Shown: positions 1 through 9,808 of the stretch, piece after piece
Position numbering within the stretch: position 1 is the first letter of the stretch
Layout of the letters: the number at the start of each line of letters is the position of its first letter
Notes under the pieces: model-generated
The model's input: only the letters and a program-made list of their open reading frames with translations
Database searches by the model: none
Told to the model about the DNA's origin: nothing
Translations under genes and position numbers: made by a program
Assembly: GCF_023715725.1 (NCBI RefSeq)
Contig: NZ_JAMBOT010000002.1
Span: 62,001-126,000 of the forward strand
Source of the DNA: Paenibacillus pasadenensis
Lineage (GTDB): Bacteria > Bacillota > Bacilli > Paenibacillales > Paenibacillaceae
Reading direction: 5' to 3'
Length of the DNA: 64,000 bases

Positions 1-1
1 T

Positions 2-3000
2 CTGCTGCTTGAGCGCACGATGGTGGACCGCTTCCATGCCGATCCGCGCGTGGAAGCGGCGGAGCTTATTTTGCAGGAGCGGCTGCCGGACAAAGCGGCG
101 GTTATCGCGCCGCAGGCTCTAAAGTCAGGTTCGGCGCGGACCGCTCCTTCAGAGGAAGCGCACCAGGGCCGCGAGTTCAACCATCCTGTTACGCCTTCGC
201 CGGAAGTATGCGTCCTGTCGAACGGCTCGTTTACTTCCGCTGTTACTGCGGCGGGCAGCGGCCTCATCCGCAGCGAAGGCGTGTCGCTTACCCGCTGGAA
301 GGAAGATGCGCTGACAGACAGCTACGGTCCTGCCGTATATATTCGCGATTTGCACGGAGATAAGGTGTGGTCGCCGAGTTTATATCCCGTTGGCGATATG
401 GAGGACGGCGGCGCGCCGTATTTGACCCGGTTCCGGCCGGATAAGGCTGTTTTTCAAAGAGTGGTTAACGGAATTTCAGCGGAAATGGAGCTGTTCGTTG
501 CGCCGGAGCATCCGGCGGAACTCCGTGTCATAACGCTGCGGAACGAGAGCAGTGAAACACGGCTGCTAGAAATAACCACGTATTTAGAGCTGGCGCTGGC
601 GCCGCCATCCGTAGACGATGCGCATCCTGCGTTCAGCAAGCTGTTTGTGCAAACGTCGCATGACGAAGCGAGCGGAGCGCTGCTCGCCTGGAGGCGTCCG
701 CGCTCGCCGGAGGAGAAGCCGCTATGGGCTGTTCATATGCTGCATGCAGGCTCCGAAGCGGTTGGACCGGCGGAGTACGAGACGGACCGGGCCCGGTTTA
801 TCGGGCGCGGCTATTCTCTGGCATCGCCGCGATGCGCAGGAGAGCGGCTGAGCGGCTCCACCGGAGCCGTGCTCGACCCGGCATTTGTGATGAGGCGCAA
901 AATCCGCCTTGAGCCCGGAGAGAGGGCTTCGTTGACTGCGGTCAGCGGCATGGCCTCCTCGCGGGGCGAGGCGCTGCAGCTGCTGCGCGAGCTGCTTGCT
1001 CCGGGCAAGCGGGAATCCGCTGAAGAAATGGCATGGACGCTGAGCGCGATTGCGATGCGCCAGCATGGCATGAGCGCTGCTGAAGCCGCCTCCATGCAGC
1101 AGCTGGCGGGCCGGATTTTATATACGCCGCCGCTGTCCAAGGAGCGGGCTGCGGCTGTGCAGGCCAACCGGCTCGGCCAGCCGGGGCTGTGGGCACTCGG
1201 GCTTTCCGGCGATCTGCCAATCGTTCTGATGAGGGTCGGCGACACATCGGACATGGCGTTTGCGCGCCGGGTCATTAACGGACACGGCTATTTGAGAAGG
1301 CTGGGCATCGCCTTTGACCTGGTGCTGCTGAACGAGAGCGGCGAAGGATATCAGCAGGAGCTGCAGGATGCGCTGCAGCAGGCAGTTGGTGCCGCAGCCT
1401 CCTATCCGCCTTTTACAGTCGGCGGAGGCATGTATCCTATCGCTTCTTCCCGGCTGACAGCGGAGCAGGCGGTGCTGCTCGACACGGCGGCAAGGGTAAC
1501 GCTGCGGGCTGACGGGCCGAGTCTTGCTGCACAGCTTCGCGTCCGGGCGGAGGAATTGGCGGCTGCCGGCTTGCAGCCGGGAGCACCGCAAACCTTTGCA
1601 GCAGGCGATAACATCGAATCGGCATTTCGCGCTGCCGCAGCCGAAATGCCGATTGCCGGCGGATTGCTGGAGGATAAGCTGGAGATGGGTTTAGCGGATG
1701 CAACCGACGCAGCTAGGCCTGCACGCAGCCGCAAAAAAACGCCTCTTGCCGTCCTGCCGCTTGAGCCGGAAGCGGAACCGCTGCTCTTTTTCAACGGATG
1801 GGGCGGTTTTACGGCGGATACGGGAAATTACGCGGTTCGGCTGAGGCCAGGCGAGCCGCTGGCGGTGCCGTGGAGCAACGTCATGGCAAATCCGAAGTTT
1901 GGCACGCTTGTCACGGAACGGGGAACCGGTTATTCCTGGTGGAGCAACAGCCGCGAATTCAAGCTAAGCCCCTGGTCGAACGATCCCGTTCTGGACGCTC
2001 CGGGCGAGCTGCTGTTTGTTCGCGATGAGCAAACGGGAACGTATTGGACCGCTTCGCCCGCTCCTTCCGATTCGAGGGAGTTCCGCATCGAGCATGGCAA
2101 AGGCTCCAGCCGTTTGTTTACCCGGATGGAGGGGCTGACGCAGCAATCGAGCATCGCCGTCCATCCCGAGGATGCCGTTAAAGTAACGGAGCTTGCGATC
2201 CGCAATGACAGCGACCGGGTCCGTACGGTGTCGGCAACTGCCTACATTGCATGGGTGCTGGGCGTCAGCCGCGAAGGCAGCGCGTCGGCTATCGTCTCGG
2301 AATGGGATGTTAAAGCGGAGGCGCTCATTGCCCGTAACGCGTATCAGGAAACGTTCCGGGACGCAGCGGCGTTTTTGATGGTTGTCGGTGACGGCCAGGG
2401 CGAACGGACAGAAGCGGAATTCACCTGCGACCGCCGCGAGTTCATCGGGCCGGGGCATGGTCCTTATGCGCCGGAAGGAATGGACAAGCGGCTCAGCGGC
2501 CGGGACGGAACTGCCTCGGACAGCTGCGCTGCCGTGCGCCGGGTGATGACGCTTCAGCCGGGTGAGGAACGGCGGCTGTACGTTGTGCTTGGAGCGGCCG
2601 CGACACCGGCTGAGGCAGCCCAGCTGGCCCGCAAGTACGCTTCGGCTGAAGCATGCGGGTCGGTTCAGCCAGCGGCGGAAAGCCATTGGAAGGAGCTGCT
2701 TGGACAAGTCGAGGTAGAAACACCGGATAAAGAGATGAATCTGATGCTGAACGGCTGGCTGCTTTATCAGGCGCTCAGCTGCCGCGTCTGGGCTCGGACC
2801 GCCTTTTTCCAGGCGGGCGGAGCCTACGGCTTCCGGGACCAGCTGCAGGATTCTCTGGCGCTGCTTAATGCCCGCCCGGATCTGACGCGGCGCCAGCTGC
2901 TGCTGAACGCTTCCCATCAGTACGAGGAAGGCGATGTCCAGCACTGGTGGCATGAAGAGACGCATAAAGGCATCCGGACGAAATACACCGATGATCTGCT

Positions 3001-4243
3001 CTGGCTCCCTTATGCCTCAGCCCGTTATGCGGTTCATACAGGGGACTGGAACGTATTTTCCGAAAAAGCTCCGTTTATAACGAGCAGCCCTCTGACCGAG
3101 GAAGAGCATGAGCGTTATGAAGCGACGGCGCTTTCCGGCAACGAGGGAACGTTATATGAGCACTGCCTCCGCGCCATTGACAAGGGATTGACGTCGGGCA
3201 GGCACGGCATCCCGCTAATGGGCATTGGCGACTGGAACGACGGCATGAATTCCATCGGCGACGAAGGCCGGGGCGAAAGCGTTTGGCTGGGATGGTTTCT
3301 CTGCGTCGTGCTGGAAAAGTTCGCTCCGGTATGCGACAAGCTCGGCGACGAGGTCAAGGCAGCTCACTTCCGTAAGGAAAGGGAGCGGATTATCGCGGCT
3401 CAAAATGAACACGCCTGGGATGGCGAATGGTACCGCCGCGCCTGCACGGACGAGGGGGAATGGATCGGCACAAACTCCGGCAAGGAGTGCCGGATCGACG
3501 CCATCGCCCAATCCTGGTCCGTCATTTCCGGCGGAGCTTCACCGGAGCGGGCCCGCAAGGCGATGGGCTCCTTCGACCGGGAGCTGGTTGACCGCAGCCT
3601 CATGCTGGCACGGCTGCTCACGCCGCCATTTGATAAAACGGAGCCGAGCCCCGGATATATTCAGGGCTACCCGCCAGGACTGCGGGAGAACGGCGCTCAG
3701 TATACGCACGGAGTTATCTGGAGCATCGTGGCCTGGAGCGTGCTTGGCGAAGGAGACAAGGCGGCGGAGCTTTTCCGTCTGCTGAATCCGGTTGAGCATG
3801 CCAAGTCGTCCGGCGATGTGCGGCGTTATGGCGGCGAGCCTTACGTCATGGCGGCGGACGTTTATACAACGGATACCTATGGCGGCAAAGCGGGCTGGAC
3901 TTGGTACACGGGAGCCTCCGGCTGGATGTACCAGGCCGGTCTGGAATGGATTCTCGGCATCCGCCGCGAGGCCGGCGAGCTTGTTGTCCGGCCTTGTATT
4001 CCGGCGGACTGGCCGTCTTACTCCGTGCGCTACCGCCATGAAGGAGGCCTTCTGGAGCTTCGCGTATTAAACCCTCACCGGCTTAAGTCAGCCGATGCTG
4101 TACCTTGCCTGAACGGGGAAGCACCGGGAGGAAAAGAGGAAATTCGTCTCCCGTTGGCCTCCGACGGAGCGCTACAGCAGTTCACAGTAGTAATGGAGCA
4201 GCGCGTTTTAGAGGGAGTGCAAACGTTTATGCATGACCAGTGA
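2..4243 (+). CDS. Cyclic beta-1,2-glucan synthase-like / GH94 protein, C-terminal half (5' end outside window)
   Basis: The reading frame is already open at base 2 and codes for LLLERTMVDRFHADPRV before and across the first ATG (20), so the true start lies upstream. About 1,413 residues are visible. The order fits the C-terminal part of NdvB-type cyclic glucan synthases: a short tail of the preceding region (RFHADP..AAELILQERLP), a first glycosyltransferase-36-like beta-sandwich (about 50-560), a second one (about 590-900), and a GH94 alpha/alpha barrel (about 900-1350) with the signature GIGDWNDGMNSIGDE, whose Asp is the catalytic acid of GH94 phosphorylases. In NdvB this part sets ring size by phosphorolysis. 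Full-length family members have about 2,800 residues, so half is missing. A free-standing GH94 phosphorylase is less likely because of the sequence upstream of the first Met. The gene ends at a hairpin terminator. Confidence 0.85.
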   Translation: MLLERTMVDRFHADPRVEAAELILQERLPDKAAVIAPQALKSGSARTAPSEEAHQGREFNHPVTPSPEVCVLSNGSFTSAVTAAGSGLIRSEGVSLTRWKEDALTDSYGPAVYIRDLHGDKVWSPSLYPVGDMEDGGAPYLTRFRPDKAVFQRVVNGISAEMELFVAPEHPAELRVITLRNESSETRLLEITTYLELALAPPSVDDAHPAFSKLFVQTSHDEASGALLAWRRPRSPEEKPLWAVHMLHAGSEAVGPAEYETDRARFIGRGYSLASPRCAGERLSGSTGAVLDPAFVMRRKIRLEPGERASLTAVSGMASSRGEALQLLRELLAPGKRESAEEMAWTLSAIAMRQHGMSAAEAASMQQLAGRILYTPPLSKERAAAVQANRLGQPGLWALGLSGDLPIVLMRVGDTSDMAFARRVINGHGYLRRLGIAFDLVLLNESGEGYQQELQDALQQAVGAAASYPPFTVGGGMYPIASSRLTAEQAVLLDTAARVTLRADGPSLAAQLRVRAEELAAAGLQPGAPQTFAAGDNIESAFRAAAAEMPIAGGLLEDKLEMGLADATDAARPARSRKKTPLAVLPLEPEAEPLLFFNGWGGFTADTGNYAVRLRPGEPLAVPWSNVMANPKFGTLVTERGTGYSWWSNSREFKLSPWSNDPVLDAPGELLFVRDEQTGTYWTASPAPSDSREFRIEHGKGSSRLFTRMEGLTQQSSIAVHPEDAVKVTELAIRNDSDRVRTVSATAYIAWVLGVSREGSASAIVSEWDVKAEALIARNAYQETFRDAAAFLMVVGDGQGERTEAEFTCDRREFIGPGHGPYAPEGMDKRLSGRDGTASDSCAAVRRVMTLQPGEERRLYVVLGAAATPAEAAQLARKYASAEACGSVQPAAESHWKELLGQVEVETPDKEMNLMLNGWLLYQALSCRVWARTAFFQAGGAYGFRDQLQDSLALLNARPDLTRRQLLLNASHQYEEGDVQHWWHEETHKGIRTKYTDDLLWLPYASARYAVHTGDWNVFSEKAPFITSSPLTEEEHERYEATALSGNEGTLYEHCLRAIDKGLTSGRHGIPLMGIGDWNDGMNSIGDEGRGESVWLGWFLCVVLEKFAPVCDKLGDEVKAAHFRKERERIIAAQNEHAWDGEWYRRACTDEGEWIGTNSGKECRIDAIAQSWSVISGGASPERARKAMGSFDRELVDRSLMLARLLTPPFDKTEPSPGYIQGYPPGLRENGAQYTHGVIWSIVAWSVLGEGDKAAELFRLLNPVEHAKSSGDVRRYGGEPYVMAADVYTTDTYGGKAGWTWYTGASGWMYQAGLEWILGIRREAGELVVRPCIPADWPSYSVRYRHEGGLLELRVLNPHRLKSADAVPCLNGEAPGGKEEIRLPLASDGALQQFTVVMEQRVLEGVQTFMHDQ

Positions 4244-4264
4244 ACAAATTTTCAAAGGCCAATG

Positions 4265-4305
4265 AACAACCTTGCAACGCTTTCGGGCGTTTCGAGGTTG
4301 TTTTT
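4265..4305 (+). terminator. Intrinsic terminator after the GH94 gene
   Basis: AACAACCT pairs with AGGTTGTT, with ACGC/GGGCGT pairing inside and TTTCG in the loop, followed by TTTTT. It lies 22 nt after the stop codon of the GH94 gene. Confidence 0.75.
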
Positions 4306-4562
4306 GCTTGAAAACAAGTCATTTTGTAACTTATTGAATTAGGATTAAACTAATTTGCTTTCAAATTGTAAATCGGATTTTTTTCGTATTTTCATGCATT
4401 TCATGCGTGTGACTATTGTCCTAAATAAAGGATTATTCGACACAGTAATATTTTTCTTTACATAACCTTTGATAATAATTTATGATCTCTATGATTTTCG
4501 ATTTTACTTTGACTGTTATAATGTCGAAGTACGAAATGAAAAAGGGGAGGTCTCATATCATT
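4306..4562 (+). promoter_or_regulatory. AT-rich leader of the SLH-nucleotidase gene
   Basis: Together with the terminator before it, this is a 319-base stretch without a gene. It is AT-rich, with no convincing ORF. A perfect -10 hexamer TATAAT sits at 4517-4522; the -35 region is poor (GATTTT-like at 4493-4498). The ribosome site GGGGAGG at 4544-4550 serves the ATG at 4563. Nothing else was recognised. Confidence 0.4.
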
Positions 4563-7500
4563 ATGAGATGGAAGCAGCAATGGAACAAACCGACCGCTTC
4601 TGTATTGGCGGCTGCTGTGCTGTCGGCGCAGGTGCTGGGCGGGGCTGTACTGTTTACCGGAAAGGCGGAGGCGGCGCCGGATGCGACGATCGATCTTCGG
4701 CTTCTGAGTACGACGGACGTACATACAAACGTGTACGGCTGGGATTATTTCAAAAATGCAGCCTCGATTACGGTAGGCCTGGATCGCACAGCCTCAGTGA
4801 TCGCAAAAGCGCGGGAAGAGAATGCAAACAGCCTGCTGCTTGACAACGGCGACCTGATTCAAGGAACTCCGCTGGGAACGTACATGGCGAAACAATCCGC
4901 ATTTTCGAAAAATCTCGCCGATCCAAGCGGCATTCATCCGATGATGGCGGTTATGAATTATCTCGGGTACGACGCAGCGACATTTGGCAATCATGAATTC
5001 AACTACGGCTTGGAATTTCTGGACCGGACAATCGGGAAAGGCGTATTTAACGGATTGCCGGGAGCCAATTTCCCATATGTAAACGCCAACATCTACAAAG
5101 TGGATGGGGACAACGATAAAAGCAATGACCAAAACGCATTTACACCATATGTTCTAATCGATAAAACCGTTAAAGATTCCAACGGGAACGACCAGCAGAT
5201 TAAAGTTGGCGTGATCGGCCTTGTTACTCCGCAAATCATGGAATGGGACAAGGTTAATCTCGAAGGCAAAGTTTACGCTGAGGATATCAGCATAACGGCG
5301 GCAAAATATGCTCCATTGGCGCGCGCTGCAGGCGCTGACGTGGTCATCGCTCTTGCCCACAGCGGATTTGACGCGGCGTCTTCCGAGGGAACAGGCGAGG
5401 AAAATGCCATTAACGCCCTGACTAAAGTTGCGGGCATTGATGCGGTAACGTTTTCCCACTCCCACAAGATTTTCCCTGCGGCTTCCGTAGATGCCCTTGA
5501 CGGCAGCTTCAAGGATCCGGACACGAAGGCTCCTTACGACAACTCAAAAGCCAAAGTGGACAATGCCAACGGACGGATTAACGGCACTCCTGCCGTTCAA
5601 GCCGGCTTTGGCGGCAACAACCTTGGCCTGATTGATCTGAAGCTCGTTTCGAACGGAAACGACTGGGTAGTGGACAAAAATGCCTCCAAAGCATCTACAC
5701 GCCCAATATCCGTGAAAAACGAGAAAGGCGCAAACGTGTCTATAGTTGATCCGGATCCTAAGGTTCAACAGCTCGCTGCAGCAGAACATGCCGCTACGAT
5801 TGCCTATACGGGACAAAAGCTTGGCGAGACATCCGCGCCGATGAACAGCTTTTTTGGGCTGGTGCAGGACGATCCTACGGTTGAAATCGTAACGGACGCT
5901 CAGAAATGGTTCGTAGAAAAAACCGTAGCGGGCACGGTTTATGAAGGACTGCCGATTCTGAGCGTTGGCGCTCCGTTCAAGGCAGGCCGCAACGGCCCGG
6001 CAGAATATACGGATATTAAACAAGGCGATTTGACGATTCGCAGCGCCAGCGACCTGTACCTGTATGACAACACGCTGAAAGCAATCAAGGTGAAAGGCTC
6101 CGTCGTTAAAGAGTGGCTGGAAATGAGCGCCGGCGCGTTCAATACGATCAGCACCCGCAAAACGACGGCTCAGCCGCTGCTCAACCCTAGCTTTCAGGTG
6201 TTTAACTTTGACGTCATCGACGGCGTTAATTACAAGTACGACATAACTAAAGCGCCTAAATACGATCCAAACGGCAAGCTGCTCAACAACGGCTCCAGCC
6301 GCGTGACGGAGCTGACTTACAACGGCCAGCCTCTGGATATGGAGCAGGACTTCATCGTTGTCACGAACAACTACCGCCAAAGCGGCGGCGGCAGCTTCCC
6401 GGGCGTGAAGGGCTCTCAGCTTGTGGTGGACTCTCAGGAAGAAAACCGCGCCATTCTGATGGATTACATCGTTGCTCAAGGTCAAATCGATCCTTCCGTT
6501 GACAACAACTGGTCGCTGAAGCCGATTGAAGCCAACGTTAATGTTACCTTCACTTCAACTCCGAGCGCAGCAGACGTGCTTCCTGCAGGCATCAGCTATA
6601 CCGGAGTGAATAACGCAGCCGGCTTCGGCGTGTTCAAGCTGGATCGTCTGAAAGTAGAGCAGGAGAAGGCAACCTCCGATGTGGAAGTCCATCTGCTCGG
6701 CATCAACGATTTCCACGGGCAGCTGGATACGGAATCGACCGTGAGCGGCAAAACAGCGGGATCGGCGCCTATTTTGGCCGCGTACCTGAAAAAAGCCCGG
6801 GCTCAGTACGAGAACAGCCTTCTGTTCCACAACGGCGATTCCGTTGGCGCATCGGCTCCGGTATCTTCGCTCGAGCGCGACAAACCGACGCTGGAATGGA
6901 TGAACCTGATGCAATTCGATGTCGGCACGCTCGGCAACCATGAATTCGATCAGGGCGTTGACGCGCTGAAAGCTCAGCTTTACGGCGGCGCTGATCCTAA
7001 AAATCCGAAAATTGTCCATGGCGGAGTTAATTTTGACTACGTGAACGCCAACGTAATCGATAAAGCTACGAACAAAACGCTTATTGATCCTTACGTCATC
7101 AAAGAAGTGGGCGGCGTCAAAATCGGGTTCATCGGTCTGACCACAAAATCTACGCCAAGCAAAGTTGCTCCTTCCGGAACGGCCGGAGTACGTTTCCTCT
7201 CTGCGGAAGAAGAAGCGGCGGCAGTTGAGAAATACGCGGCTGAGCTCCAGGCTAAAGGCGTTGAAACGATTATCGTTCTGGCGCATGATCCTGCCAAAAC
7301 GACGAAGTCGGGCGACAAGGTGACAACGGCGGGAGAAGCAGTTGAGCTTGCCAAAATGCTTCCAGCCGATTCTCCAGTAGACGTTATCGTTGCAGGCGAT
7401 GATCACGCGTTTGCAAACGATACGATCAACGGCAAACTGATTGTGCAAGCCTATTCCTACGGAACGGCTTATGAAGACATCAAGCTGGTTATCGATCACA

Positions 7501-8939
7501 CGACCGGCGATGTTAAATCCAAATCTGCCGAGGTTATTACGACTTTCCACGAAAACGTGACTCCGGACGCGGATACGATAGCGCTGATCAATAAATACCT
7601 GGCTCTGCACCCAGAGCTGACGCAGCCGGTAGGCACAACAGACGGCACGGTTACCCGTACGGACGCTTACAACAACGAAGCTGCACTGGGCAATCTGATT
7701 GCGGACGCTATGCGCACAGCGGACTTCGGCGATGGAAAAGGCACGGCTGATTTTGCCTTTATGAATCCGGGCGGCATCCGCGCCGATCTGCCAAAAGGAA
7801 ATGTGAAATTCGGCGATTTGGCGAAGGTCCAACCGTTTGGCAATACGCTCGTGAAGCTGACCTTGACCGGCAAACAGGTTAAAACCTTGCTTGAACAGCA
7901 GTGGGGGATGAAAGACGGCAAAGCGGATATCAAAACGCTGCAAATTTCCGGCTTGAAGTACACTGCTCATATGTATAAGCCTGTCGCGGAGCGCGTTGCA
8001 AATCTGACGCTTACCAACGGCACGCCAATTGAGGACACCAAAGAATACACGGCTGTAGTGAACAACTTCATGGCGGCTGGCGGCGACAACTACAAGGTGC
8101 TGCTTGATGCCAAAAACTCGATTGCAGGCCCGATCGATCTGGATGTGTTCTACGACTATGTGGTAGATACGTTCAAAGGCGGTTCAATTACGGCGAAGGT
8201 TGAAGGTCGTATTACAAATCTGACGGAGGCTCCTGCAGCGTCGCCGACGCCAGCACCAACTGCAACGCCAACACCTTGGAATCCGACGCCGGCTCCAACG
8301 GCAACTCCATCGGCAACGCCGGCGCCTACAGTGACGCCAGCACCGACGGTTACGCCGGCTCCAACTGCAACGCCGAGCCCTGCTCCGGTATTCACGGACA
8401 TCGCGAAGCTGGCCTGGGCGAAGGCTGCTATTGAAGAGCTGACGGCTAAAGGAATCATTAAAGGCATGGCGGACGGCAAGTTTGCTCCTTACGAGGAAGT
8501 AACCCGCGCTCAATTTGTCACGATGATTGTCCGCGCGCTTGAACTGAATGATCCGGCAGCTGCGTCTTCCTTCAAGGACGTGAAAGCTGGCGCCTGGTAT
8601 GAGGATGCCATCGCTAACGCGGTTAAAGCAGGCCTTGTCAAAGGCAGCGGCAACGGCAAATTCGAACCAAACCGAGACATTTCCCGTGAGGAAATGGCAG
8701 TGCTGATGGCTAATGTTCTGAAATATCTCGACAAGCTGCAAACAGTCGACACGAACAAGGAGCTCAGCAAATTCGAGGACAAATCAAAAATTGCTGCCTA
8801 TGCCAAAGAAGCGGTCGCTCAACTTGTGCTCGCAGGCATTTTGAATGGCATGGACGCTGATTCCTTCGGACCGAAGGAGCTCGCGACACGCGCGCAAGCT
8901 GCGGTAATTATTCAACGTATGCTGGCTCAAACAGCTTAA
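4563..8939 (+). CDS. SLH-anchored tandem 5'-nucleotidase / 2',3'-cyclic-nucleotide phosphodiesterase (YfkN-like)
   Basis: A cell-surface enzyme of 1,458 residues predicted to dephosphorylate extracellular nucleotides. The start at 4563 is chosen over an upstream in-frame ATG (4482) because it follows GGGGAGG and begins a good signal peptide (positive MRWKQQWNK, hydrophobic core, KAEAA cleavage region). There are two complete calcineurin-like units: the first with TTDVH (about 50) and GNHEF (about 146), the second from about residue 706 with NDFHG, GNHEFD and a NPGGIRAD substrate-binding segment. Each is followed by a 5'-nucleotidase C-terminal domain. A Pro/Thr/Ala linker (about 1222-1275) leads to three SLH repeats (from about 1276) that should bind secondary cell-wall polymer. 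B. subtilis YfkN has the same double-enzyme plan but is sortase/membrane anchored; here SLH replaces that anchor. Confidence 0.9.
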   Translation: MRWKQQWNKPTASVLAAAVLSAQVLGGAVLFTGKAEAAPDATIDLRLLSTTDVHTNVYGWDYFKNAASITVGLDRTASVIAKAREENANSLLLDNGDLIQGTPLGTYMAKQSAFSKNLADPSGIHPMMAVMNYLGYDAATFGNHEFNYGLEFLDRTIGKGVFNGLPGANFPYVNANIYKVDGDNDKSNDQNAFTPYVLIDKTVKDSNGNDQQIKVGVIGLVTPQIMEWDKVNLEGKVYAEDISITAAKYAPLARAAGADVVIALAHSGFDAASSEGTGEENAINALTKVAGIDAVTFSHSHKIFPAASVDALDGSFKDPDTKAPYDNSKAKVDNANGRINGTPAVQAGFGGNNLGLIDLKLVSNGNDWVVDKNASKASTRPISVKNEKGANVSIVDPDPKVQQLAAAEHAATIAYTGQKLGETSAPMNSFFGLVQDDPTVEIVTDAQKWFVEKTVAGTVYEGLPILSVGAPFKAGRNGPAEYTDIKQGDLTIRSASDLYLYDNTLKAIKVKGSVVKEWLEMSAGAFNTISTRKTTAQPLLNPSFQVFNFDVIDGVNYKYDITKAPKYDPNGKLLNNGSSRVTELTYNGQPLDMEQDFIVVTNNYRQSGGGSFPGVKGSQLVVDSQEENRAILMDYIVAQGQIDPSVDNNWSLKPIEANVNVTFTSTPSAADVLPAGISYTGVNNAAGFGVFKLDRLKVEQEKATSDVEVHLLGINDFHGQLDTESTVSGKTAGSAPILAAYLKKARAQYENSLLFHNGDSVGASAPVSSLERDKPTLEWMNLMQFDVGTLGNHEFDQGVDALKAQLYGGADPKNPKIVHGGVNFDYVNANVIDKATNKTLIDPYVIKEVGGVKIGFIGLTTKSTPSKVAPSGTAGVRFLSAEEEAAAVEKYAAELQAKGVETIIVLAHDPAKTTKSGDKVTTAGEAVELAKMLPADSPVDVIVAGDDHAFANDTINGKLIVQAYSYGTAYEDIKLVIDHTTGDVKSKSAEVITTFHENVTPDADTIALINKYLALHPELTQPVGTTDGTVTRTDAYNNEAALGNLIADAMRTADFGDGKGTADFAFMNPGGIRADLPKGNVKFGDLAKVQPFGNTLVKLTLTGKQVKTLLEQQWGMKDGKADIKTLQISGLKYTAHMYKPVAERVANLTLTNGTPIEDTKEYTAVVNNFMAAGGDNYKVLLDAKNSIAGPIDLDVFYDYVVDTFKGGSITAKVEGRITNLTEAPAASPTPAPTATPTPWNPTPAPTATPSATPAPTVTPAPTVTPAPTATPSPAPVFTDIAKLAWAKAAIEELTAKGIIKGMADGKFAPYEEVTRAQFVTMIVRALELNDPAAASSFKDVKAGAWYEDAIANAVKAGLVKGSGNGKFEPNRDISREEMAVLMANVLKYLDKLQTVDTNKELSKFEDKSKIAAYAKEAVAQLVLAGILNGMDADSFGPKELATRAQAAVIIQRMLAQTA
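8230..8388 (+). repeat. Pro/Thr/Ala-rich linker repeat inside the SLH-nucleotidase gene
   Basis: Short imperfect repeats built on CCAACGCCGGCT / CCGGCTCCAACT code for units such as PAPTATPTP. They separate the enzyme from the SLH repeats and are a typical wall-spanning linker, prone to length change. Confidence 0.8.
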
Positions 8940-8956
8940 GCTGCCCGCACTCAACA

Positions 8957-8992
8957 AGCTCCGTTCCCGTTATCGGGAGCGGAGCTTTTTTT
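8957..8992 (+). terminator. Intrinsic terminator after the SLH-nucleotidase gene
   Basis: A perfect 13-bp stem, AGCTCCGTTCCCG / CGGGAGCGGAGCT, with loop TTAT and a T run at 8987-8992. Confidence 0.92.
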
Positions 8993-9006
8993 CATGGTCA
9001 GCACGT

Positions 9007-9654
9007 TTACGATTCGGTTGAGGAATCAGTTCCTGCATTTTCAGGCATTGGCGCATAACGGCGCATGAGGCTTGCCGTTTCATGATCAAAAGGACAGCCT
9101 CTATGCTCCAGCTTTCCGGCGAGATCCTCGCGCTCATCCTGTTTCAGATTTTGGCCGAATTTGAATTTGGCGCTAATCTCTGACACAGTGAGGCGCACCA
9201 CAGCAACTCCCTTCACGTTGCCTCTATATTTCTCGTCATTGGCTGTAATCGGCAGATGTCCGCCCTCGGGCTGCAGCTTGACCATCATCGCTTGCAGCGC
9301 AGCTGCTTTTTCGGTCGGGTCCTCAACCAGAGCGGCTGTTCCGCGCAGCAGCACCGATTTAAAAAAGGCGGTTGCCGGACAGGCCAGCTCGGGGTCGGTG
9401 TAGTAGGAAGGAATAAGCGCGAATTCTCGGGCGACACAAAAGGACACCTCCTGATTCGCTTTCAGACTTTTAATTTTTTCACCTGCGCGGCTCCCATGAA
9501 AGTAGATGTGACCGTTCTCGTAAACAAAATTGAGCGGCGTAATGCCTGGTGTGCCGTCCGGGCGGACGGAGGCAAGAAAGCCGAAGCTCATTTCCTTTAA
9601 AAACTGCTGCAGCTCGGCGTCGTCGCTGCTTATATCAAATTCCATTCTTCTCAT
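9007..9654 (-). CDS. Pyridoxamine 5'-phosphate oxidase-fold (NimA-like) flavin-binding protein
   Basis: A 215-residue protein of the split-barrel PPOX family. FGFLASVRPDGTP, then PLNFVYENGHIYFHGSRAG and KSLKANQEVSFCV, match the FMN-binding strands seen in 5-nitroimidazole-reductase (NimA)-like proteins. The start ATG at 9654 follows AAGGGGG; an in-frame ATG at 9753 has no ribosome site. The gene is divergent from a MocR regulator, a common arrangement that suggests control by that regulator and a link to vitamin B6 or flavin chemistry. The substrate is unknown. Confidence 0.75.
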   Translation of the reverse strand: MRRMEFDISSDDAELQQFLKEMSFGFLASVRPDGTPGITPLNFVYENGHIYFHGSRAGEKIKSLKANQEVSFCVAREFALIPSYYTDPELACPATAFFKSVLLRGTAALVEDPTEKAAALQAMMVKLQPEGGHLPITANDEKYRGNVKGVAVVRLTVSEISAKFKFGQNLKQDEREDLAGKLEHRGCPFDHETASLMRRYAPMPENAGTDSSTES

Positions 9655-9808
9655 GCCGGCTTCCCCCTTGTTAAGCGATAACTTCACTAGTAATGTGCTT
9701 AAATCTATAGGATAATTGGATATCAAGAAAGATCCAGTTTTATTTGATTTCATTAAGCCACTTTATATCATCTGTCAAAAAATGAACTCAAGCCTGGAGG
9801 TGCGCTCC
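9655..9808. promoter_or_regulatory. Divergent promoter region between PPOX-fold gene and MocR gene
   Basis: This 154-bp intergenic region must hold both promoters. It is AT-rich around 9680-9780. The MocR ribosome site GGAGG (9796-9800) lies 8 nt before the ATG at 9809. MocR proteins usually bind direct repeats in such regions, but no clear repeat could be fixed by eye. Confidence 0.4.

Noticed and set aside
8230-8388. Regular short repeats considered as a CRISPR or minisatellite.
   Set aside because: They are in-frame Pro/Thr/Ala codons of a wall-spanning linker with no spacer structure.
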